Of a stretch of 58,455 nucleotides of DNA, positions 53,164-58,455 are shown in pieces; within the stretch, counting starts at the first letter, position 1, and the number at the start of each line of letters is the position of its first letter. Below the pieces are notes generated by a model, which worked only from the letters and a program-made list of their open reading frames with translations, was not told the DNA's origin and did no database searches. Where the stretch lies: the NCBI RefSeq assembly GCF_900099765.1, contig NZ_FNDX01000027.1, positions 25,945 to 84,399 on the forward strand, written 5' to 3'. Position numbers and translations under genes: made by a program. Origin of the DNA: Paenibacillus typhae (GTDB lineage Bacteria > Bacillota > Bacilli > Paenibacillales > Paenibacillaceae).

Positions 53164-53970
53164 ATGAATAAACTACAAGAATTACAGGACATGCTTAGTG
53201 TAATCCAGCAGACGTATCCGGAAGATGCGGCTCTTGTGCTGGCTGATATGGAGAAGGTGCTGGCGTATCTTCCCGGTCAGCAGATTGATCTGAAGGTTCC
53301 GGTAGGGGCTCCTATAGAAAAATTCAAAGGGACCGTATCTTACAGAGCCATGGAGACTGCAGCAGTTCAGCGTGAGGAGCGGGGGCCTGAAGCCTTTGGT
53401 GTCTCTTATCTTTCTTCGGCGGTGCCGGTTATCGAAAACGGAACGGTAATCGGCGTTATTGCTGCGATGGTTTCAACCCACCGTGCCGCGTCTCTTCAGG
53501 ATGGTGCGCAGGAGCTGTCGTCCCTGGTCTAGGAAATGACCGCTACTTCGGAAGAGGTGACCCGTTCGGCGCTGGGCGTGTCGCAGCGGCTCGATGAGCT
53601 GGTCAGCCACTCCCAGGACATGGTGCGTGATATTGAGAGCAGCTTTGAGATCCTGTCCTCTGTCAAAAGAATTGCCGACCAGTCGCATATGCTCGGGCTA
53701 AATGCAGCAATTGAGGCGGCACGGGCGGGGGAGCAGGGAAGAGGCTTTGGCGTCGTGGCGACAGAGATCCGCAAGCTGGCCGGTGACAGCCATTCGCTGG
53801 TACAGAATATTCAGAGCCAGCTGGCCGGGATGAAGCAGGCAATCCTGCAGATGGACCGTTCGATTCAGGAAATTAAAGGCTTTTCCCAGCATCAGGGACA
53901 GTCCATGCAGGAATTAAGCCGGGCTTATGAGCATGTTGCCCGGACGGCAACTGAACTGACAAATCTGTAG
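53164..53970 (+). pseudogene. Soluble methyl-accepting chemotaxis protein interrupted by an amber codon
   Basis: Two in-frame pieces form one chemoreceptor. The first (to 53529) has a cytosolic sensor with VPVGAPIEKFKGTVSYRAM and FGVSYLSSAVPVIENGTVIG. A TAG at 53530-53532 follows SSLV, and the frame then continues without a shift into EMTATSEEVTRSALGVSQRL and the conserved tip IEAARAGEQGRGFGVVATEI. Relatives usually have Gln or Glu at the stop position, so one CAG-to-TAG change explains it. No membrane helix is present, as in YfmS-type soluble receptors. It may be a recent pseudogene, a readthrough product, or a sequencing error. Confidence 0.85.
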
Positions 53971-54006
53971 TTACCCTAATACCTTGATGGAAAGAGAGGA
54001 ATACAT

Positions 54007-54528
54007 ATGAAGCTTGCAGAGTTTGATGCGATTTTTGCCATTATGGAAGCCTCGTTTCCAGTAAGCGAGATAAGGACCTACAGCGGCCAGAAGGCCCTGC
54101 TGGACAACCCTCATTACCGGCTTTATACCGAGCAGGATGAAGGCGGCAGGATTATTGCCTTTTTGGCAGCGTGGGAGTTTCCGGAGCTGCGCTTTGTTGA
54201 ACATATTGCAGTCAGCCCGGATGCCCGAAGCGGCGGAACCGGCCGCAGGCTGATGAACCGCTATCTTGCGCTTTCCGCCAAACCGGTACTGCTGGAGGTG
54301 GAGCCGCCGGCGGGAGAGCTGGAGCAGCGCAGAATCGGCTTTTATGAACGGCTTGGTTTTCATCTCAATCCTTATGATTATGTACAGCCTCCGCTCCGCT
54401 CCGGCCAGCAGGAGCTCCCGCTGCGTATCATGACCTATCCCTGTTCTGTCAGCGCAGAGGAGTTCCGGCGGTACCGGGACATTCTCTACACCGGTGTCTA
54501 CCAGATTGCTGCCTCCGGCAGCGAATAA
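54007..54528 (+). CDS. GNAT acetyltransferase
   Basis: This 173-residue GNAT starts at ATG 54007 after AGAGAGG. The acetyl-CoA loop is AVSPDARSGGTGRRLMNRYL (about 76-95) and the C-terminal part has RIGFYERLGFHLNPYDYVQP. The substrate is unknown. It lies 36 nt after the interrupted chemoreceptor, probably in the same transcript, and is followed by a terminator. Confidence 0.85.
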   Translation: MKLAEFDAIFAIMEASFPVSEIRTYSGQKALLDNPHYRLYTEQDEGGRIIAFLAAWEFPELRFVEHIAVSPDARSGGTGRRLMNRYLALSAKPVLLEVEPPAGELEQRRIGFYERLGFHLNPYDYVQPPLRSGQQELPLRIMTYPCSVSAEEFRRYRDILYTGVYQIAASGSE

Positions 54529-54543
54529 TGATTATTTACACAC

Positions 54544-54588
54544 AGCAGCCCGCGTAATCCTTGTGATTGCGCGGGCTGCTTTATTTTG
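54544..54588 (+). terminator. Terminator after the GNAT gene
   Basis: AGCAGCCCGCG and CGCGGGCTGCT are perfect arms, followed by TTATTTT. Confidence 0.9.
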
Positions 54589-54727
54589 CAGGATGATATT
54601 GATTACCGTTGCCTTGAAATCCTTCTTTACAATCCGGATACAAGTTCGAAACAAGTCCATGGTTAAATGAATGTATAGCAAGGAACAACACAAACTACAA
54701 AGCTAACCCCAAAGGAGACGATATTCA

Positions 54728-55444
54728 ATGAAAAGCAAAAAAATGATCATAGCAACCATGGTGTTCGGAATGGCCGTAACAGGCTCAGCAGGTGTCTATG
54801 CCGGAACAAATCTGCAGAAGATCAGCGCCTATCTAAATCACAGCATCGGCTTTAAGGTTAACGGAACGGCTTATACGCCTGTAGACGGGAACGGCAAAAC
54901 ACTTGCCCCTATTACCTACAATAATACGACTTACCTGCCGGTGCGTGCCCTGGCCGATGCACTCAAGGTTCCGGTAACCTTCGACGCCTCCGCTAATCAG
55001 GTTGTGCTTGGAACGACATCAGGTACAGGGACACCGGACAGTGGCTCCACTATCAATCTGGCAGCAATAAATTACAGCGCGGCGCAAAAGGAGCAGATTA
55101 CCAAAGCATTCGCAAATTATCAGGGCTTTGAAACAGCTTATGCTCCAGCCCAGATGATCAGCGGGGACAGCTTTGTCAGTGTAGGCGGCGGCGAGGACGG
55201 CGTATCCTTCCTGTTCAAGCATATGCGTGTCAACATTTCGCCGCGTGATTACTCCTATGACTATGATGGAACTGCAGTGAAGCTTTCGAATGGAACAAGC
55301 GCCAAATGGTATACACCTTCCGATATCCCGATGCTGACCTTCAAACTGGACGACCGCTATGTAACAATCAGCTCACCGGATCAGTCGCTCAGCAAGGCTA
55401 AACTGGAAAAGGTAGCCGTTAATGTAGCAAAATTGAGTAAATAA
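54728..55444 (+). CDS. Exported protein with copper-amine-oxidase N-terminal-like domain
   Basis: This 238-residue protein has a signal peptide (about 1-25, ending GVYAG) and a copper amine oxidase N-terminal-like stalk domain (about 35-100) with TTYLPVRALADALKVPVTFD, the repeat very common in Paenibacillus surface proteins. A Gly/Thr/Ser linker follows (about 100-112), then a unique C-terminal domain of about 125 residues that I do not recognise. It is secreted; the function is unknown. AAGGAGA precedes the ATG. Confidence 0.82.
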   Translation: MKSKKMIIATMVFGMAVTGSAGVYAGTNLQKISAYLNHSIGFKVNGTAYTPVDGNGKTLAPITYNNTTYLPVRALADALKVPVTFDASANQVVLGTTSGTGTPDSGSTINLAAINYSAAQKEQITKAFANYQGFETAYAPAQMISGDSFVSVGGGEDGVSFLFKHMRVNISPRDYSYDYDGTAVKLSNGTSAKWYTPSDIPMLTFKLDDRYVTISSPDQSLSKAKLEKVAVNVAKLSK

Positions 55445-55479
55445 TAATACACTTCAAACGTGTCAGCTAAAAAAATAGA

Positions 55480-55525
55480 AAGCAGCAGCCAGCTCTGTAC
55501 ACACAGAAGCGGCTGCTGCTTTTTT
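55480..55525. terminator. Bidirectional terminator
   Basis: AAGCAGCAGCC and GGCTGCTGCTT arms have a T run on the right and an A run on the left, so it can end the convergent DUF4023 transcript too. Confidence 0.85.
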
Positions 55526-55576
55526 GAGGGTTAATGGCGTGAATGATTCATGCCGTAAGGATTCGGCCAATCCGGC

Positions 55577-55702
55577 TTACTTGTTGGTGCTGTGTTGCTT
55601 ATTGGCCAGTCTTGCCTGCGGGGAGCCCTGGCCCCGGCGCTTGTTCTTCTCTGCCTTGCGCTGGTTCTCCTGAAACTTTGCTACGAATTCATGCGTGTTC
55701 AT
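55577..55702 (-). CDS. Small DUF4023-like protein
   Basis: This 41-residue gene has a perfect AGGAGG about 8 nt before its ATG (55702). The peptide starts MNTHEFVAKFQENQRKAEKN and continues KRRGQGSPQARLANKQH, matching DUF4023, a family of tiny hydrophilic proteins of Bacillales without known function. It lies downstream of the two WYL regulators on the same strand, with about 90 bp between. Confidence 0.85.
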   Translation of the reverse strand: MNTHEFVAKFQENQRKAEKNKRRGQGSPQARLANKQHSTNK

Positions 55703-55794
55703 GCTTGTCGGCCTCCTAATGGAATGTGAGCACAGCCTGATCAGAACTGCCTTTACTATGCCCGTTCACAGTAGGGTTAATGCATAAGCGCAAG

Positions 55795-56610
55795 TTATTC
55801 CGCCGGCCGCTCCAAGACCCCGTATTGAGTGAGTGCTTTTACAGCCGAGTCACGCATCCGTTTCTTGAGCAGACTGCCTTCGATGACACGCACTCTTTTG
55901 CCCAGAAAACGGAGCTTGGACAACACATATTCACCCTCATTGCCGAGATAGGTCAACATAATGGAGTAGGTACCCGTCTGCTCTTCATAATGCACTTCCT
56001 TCTCGAAGCAGGAAAAAGCGTACAGGATGCGTGACAGCTCACGGTTATATTCCGGCTGCACCTGAATCACGGCCCGCTGCTTCCGGCTTTCCAGAAGGTG
56101 GTGAATATCGTCCAGTGCTGCGGTATAAGCTTCCGGGTGAACAGGGACTTCGGAGATGGAAGCTATTTTGGACAGCCGGACACTCAAGAAGTTACGCCGC
56201 TTCCAGCTGTACCACAGCAAATACCATTCCCGTTTGACCATGGAATACTCCAGGCGGTAAGGGAGGCCGGACTGCTTCGGGCTAATCAGGCCGTCTTTCA
56301 GAGTGAAAGTCAGCCGGACCCCTTGTTTCTGCTGAATGCATCGGCGGAGCGTCCGCAGGAGCGGATGGAAGACCTGCCGCTCTTTGCTGGAGGCTTTGTG
56401 AGTGAGATGATCGTGCAAAAGAATGCTCTCGTCCTGCTCCAGCAGCTTGCGGAGCTTATCGAGAGTAGGACCGGAAAAGGCCGTGGCCGATGAGGGATGC
56501 TCCAGCATCAGCTTCAGCCAGGAGCGTTCGTGGGATGTGGACAGAAAGGCTCCGGAGTCCTCCAGTCTGGACAGAACCCTGTAATTAAAAATCTTTTCAA
56601 AAGGATTCAT
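55795..56610 (-). CDS. WYL-domain protein (second of pair)
   Basis: This 271-residue protein has a WYL domain in the middle (about 90-175; MVKREWYLLWYSWKRRNFLSVRLSKI) and a C-terminal WCX-like segment, but no clear helix-turn-helix in its N-terminal 85 residues. It overlaps the upstream WYL gene by 14 nt, so the two are probably co-translated and may form a complex in which the partner provides DNA binding. WYL domains sense nucleic acid or other ligands in several stress and defence regulators. No defence genes are visible here. Confidence 0.82.
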   Translation of the reverse strand: MNPFEKIFNYRVLSRLEDSGAFLSTSHERSWLKLMLEHPSSATAFSGPTLDKLRKLLEQDESILLHDHLTHKASSKERQVFHPLLRTLRRCIQQKQGVRLTFTLKDGLISPKQSGLPYRLEYSMVKREWYLLWYSWKRRNFLSVRLSKIASISEVPVHPEAYTAALDDIHHLLESRKQRAVIQVQPEYNRELSRILYAFSCFEKEVHYEEQTGTYSIMLTYLGNEGEYVLSKLRFLGKRVRVIEGSLLKKRMRDSAVKALTQYGVLERPAE

Positions 56611-57913
56611 AATAGGCGAGCAGCTCCTTCCATTCCTGAATCAGTTCCTCACGCAGCTGCAGGGGCTCAAGGATTTCACAGCTGGAGCCGAAGCTGCGCA
56701 GCCAGGGCTTGATTTCGGTGAACCCGTTAACAGTTATCTCATATATAAAAGAATGCCCGTCCTCCTCGGTAATGACGCCCCATTGTCCCTGCAGCAGCAC
56801 CCGTTCCTTAACAAAATTATTTCCCGTGCCTGGCAGCGGGTGAAGAAACCTGGCGCGGATCGTCACCGGATTCGTCGTATCGATCATCCAGCTCAAGGCC
56901 AGACGCTCCTCAAGCAGCTTTTTTTCAGCCAGGAAAAGCTCCTCGGCGACAGACTCGGCTTCGGTAATTTGTGTGATGCCCTCCAGCCTGTACTTGCGGA
57001 TGCTTTTGCGTTTGTCGCTTGCCAGCAGATACCACCTGCCGTACTGATGGTCATAGATGATTTTGAGCGGCAGCACCTTCTCCAGACTGCCGACCGATTC
57101 CCGCCCGAACAGCGGATTGGTCGGTTTGGCTGCGTAGCTCTTGCCCTCCTTTGGAGAGAAGTAGAGGAACTGCACTTTACAGTGCTCCCGCATAGCCGAT
57201 ACCAGGGGATAGAGGTGTGCTTCATCAAGAATCCTGGAATAGTAATGATATTTATATAAAAAAGGATCGGCTGCAGGCTCCGTCAGGCTCCGGCGGTTCA
57301 GCTGCTTTTTGAGGCTGTCGCGGAGTAAGTAGCCCTGGACCGAGGGGACCTGTGTATTGGCCATCACATCAACGAAATCAAACAGTTCGCATAGTTCTTC
57401 ATCGGACAGCTGCCGGATAAGATCGTCATACAGACGGTACTGGTATGGACGCGGCCCGGGCTGCCTTGCAAGCACTCCAACCTCCTCAAGGTACTTCAGG
57501 TCTCCGCGCAATGTTTTCTCATCAGGGAAAATGCCTTCCGGATCTTCTCCGCTGCAGCACAGCTCCAGCAGCTCCTTCAGGGTCATCGGCCGTTCGCTCA
57601 GCCCGGCAAGAATGCGGGAGAGGCGCAGAGACTCGGATTCCTTCAGCGATTTGGCACGGAACAGAAACAGCAGCACCGGTTCGGCGGAGTCATAATAGTT
57701 GTACCTGAAGGTATTGGTGAAATCTTTGTCCAGCTCTTCAGGCAGATCTTCCTGCATTGTCTGAACGACTTCCTTCAGTTTCTTAACGGTTTTATCGAAG
57801 GTATGGACTGAAATGCCGAGGCGCTCAGCAAACTGCTGGCGGCTGTAAGCCCCGCTGGTCAACACAAGCATGCGCAGAAACTGGATTTCTTTATCAAAGC
57901 TTTCCTTGGCCAT
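56597..57913 (-). CDS. WYL-domain transcriptional regulator (first of pair)
   Basis: This 438-residue protein has an N-terminal helix-turn-helix (SRQQFAERLGISVHTFDKTV, about 23-42), a second winged-helix-like segment (FPDEKTLRGDLKYLEEVGVL, about 130), a WYL domain (about 270-330; YGRWYLLASDKRKSIRKYRL) and a C-terminal WCX domain. It is longer than typical YafY-like regulators because of the duplicated N-terminal part. It overlaps the second WYL gene by 14 nt. Targets are unknown. Confidence 0.87.
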   Translation of the reverse strand: MAKESFDKEIQFLRMLVLTSGAYSRQQFAERLGISVHTFDKTVKKLKEVVQTMQEDLPEELDKDFTNTFRYNYYDSAEPVLLFLFRAKSLKESESLRLSRILAGLSERPMTLKELLELCCSGEDPEGIFPDEKTLRGDLKYLEEVGVLARQPGPRPYQYRLYDDLIRQLSDEELCELFDFVDVMANTQVPSVQGYLLRDSLKKQLNRRSLTEPAADPFLYKYHYYSRILDEAHLYPLVSAMREHCKVQFLYFSPKEGKSYAAKPTNPLFGRESVGSLEKVLPLKIIYDHQYGRWYLLASDKRKSIRKYRLEGITQITEAESVAEELFLAEKKLLEERLALSWMIDTTNPVTIRARFLHPLPGTGNNFVKERVLLQGQWGVITEEDGHSFIYEITVNGFTEIKPWLRSFGSSCEILEPLQLREELIQEWKELLAYYESF

Positions 57914-58023
57914 GTGTCCCTCCGGTATACATAATAGATGCTGTATATATGGACGTAATAATCCTAATCAAGTTGCTGATCAGTATATAGAAATGAGGTG
58001 ATAAATTAAATGTGAAAAAAAGC

Positions 58024-58053
58024 TTGCATGTTCTTTAGAAAGTATGGTATATT
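58024..58053 (+). promoter_or_regulatory. rRNA promoter P1
   Basis: TTGCAT (58024-58029), 18-bp spacer, TATATT (58048-58053). Confidence 0.6.
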
Positions 58054-58120
58054 ATTATTCCGGCCAAGAAATGCTGAAAAGCATCGACGCCAAGCTCGAA
58101 AAAAGAAATTAAAAAAGAGC

Positions 58121-58149
58121 TTGCAACGAACGACCGGAAGTGATATAGT
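58121..58149 (+). promoter_or_regulatory. rRNA promoter P2
   Basis: TTGCAA (58121-58126), 17-bp spacer, TATAGT (58144-58149), preceded by an A-rich UP-like stretch. This is the promoter closest to the gene. Confidence 0.75.
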
Positions 58150-58408
58150 ATAAGAGTTGCTGCTGACGAGAACATCGAAAGCAACAACGAGCTTGATCTT
58201 TGAAAACTGAACAACGAGTGAGTATCGGGATTCACTTCGGTGATTCCAAAACTGATGATTTTCACAGCGTCTTGTACGCTTTAGAAATTCATCTTGAGAA
58301 TGTAAATTCTCGTCAGATGTTTCAAAATGAGCGAATCGCTCTTTTCGATAGTTTTCGGATGGTTATTTCCTCGGAGTGATTCGGGTGAAGTAACCGCCCG
58401 GAAAAACC

Positions 58409-58455
58409 TTATTGGAGAGTTTGATCCTGGCTCAGGACGAACGCTGGCGGCGTGC
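58409..58455 (+). rRNA. rrs: 16S ribosomal RNA, 5' end only
   Basis: The universally conserved start GAGAGTTTGATCCTGGCTCA, followed by GGACGAACGCTGGCGGC, is present. The gene runs out of the window after about 45 bases. The exact mature 5' end is set by analogy. Confidence 0.97.

Larger units (their letters stand above)
57914..58407 (+). promoter_or_regulatory. rRNA operon promoter and leader region
   Basis: This stretch has no gene. It holds two rRNA promoters, then a leader with a boxA-like TGATCTTTGAAAAC (58194-58207), an antitermination signal. The leader also contains small hairpins, GAGAATGTAAATTCTC and GAGCGAATCGCTC (58295-58342), probably part of the 16S processing region. Confidence 0.7.

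Overview
The window reads as a chromosomal piece of a Paenibacillus-like Firmicute. The evidence is strong AGGAGG ribosome-binding sites with frequent TTG/GTG starts, a membrane-anchored YesN-type AraC regulator beside an LplABC-type sugar importer, SLH-domain surface proteins, a paeninodin-like lasso peptide cluster, DUF4003 and DUF4023 proteins, and the 5' end of a 16S rRNA gene at the right edge. All calls come from reading the sequence; no database search was run.

Layout. 1-330: non-coding, two tandem repeat families. 329-7050: DUF1706 protein, chemoreceptor, GT39-type membrane glycosyltransferase with a glycine-rich lipoprotein, and the YesN-like regulator. 7080-7262: structured intergenic element. 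7485-11084: sugar ABC importer (two permeases and a binding lipoprotein). 11313-11834: two adjoining tandem arrays (51 and 52 bp units) with a small hairpin in each unit. 11940-15477: heterodimeric ABC exporter. 15540-16830: TnpB-only IS1341-type element just upstream of the exporter. 17049-19598: tandem GNAT, DUF4003, YjdM. 20020-30735: three-gene operon of large secreted proteins: a purple-acid-phosphatase-like enzyme, an SLH wall protein and a GH92 alpha-mannosidase with three CBM6 modules. The two enzymes share two homologous accessory modules. 30879-34242: MacB/FtsX-type ABC system. 34333-40160: housekeeping and accessory enzymes, including a GNAT gene broken by an apparent 13-nt deletion.

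40361-46053 is the highlight: a complete lasso peptide operon in the order cyclase, precursor, HPr-kinase-like tailoring kinase, PqqD-like leader-binding protein, transglutaminase-like leader protease, exporter. The 41-residue precursor (42327-42452) is small and easily missed. Its predicted core starts with an AGPG segment, has an Asp at core position 9 for the macrolactam, and ends in Ser, the expected phosphorylation site. An IS110-family insertion sequence (46579-47694) and a repeat cluster then separate the operon from a convergent nucleotidyltransferase gene (47807-48994) of a family known from related lasso clusters.

The right part holds a phosphotransferase, a HEAT-repeat protein, a SUKH-like protein, an acyl-CoA synthetase, a soluble chemoreceptor split by one in-frame amber codon, a GNAT, a copper-amine-oxidase-like surface protein, a 41-residue DUF4023 gene, two overlapping WYL regulators, and tandem rRNA promoters leading into 16S rRNA.
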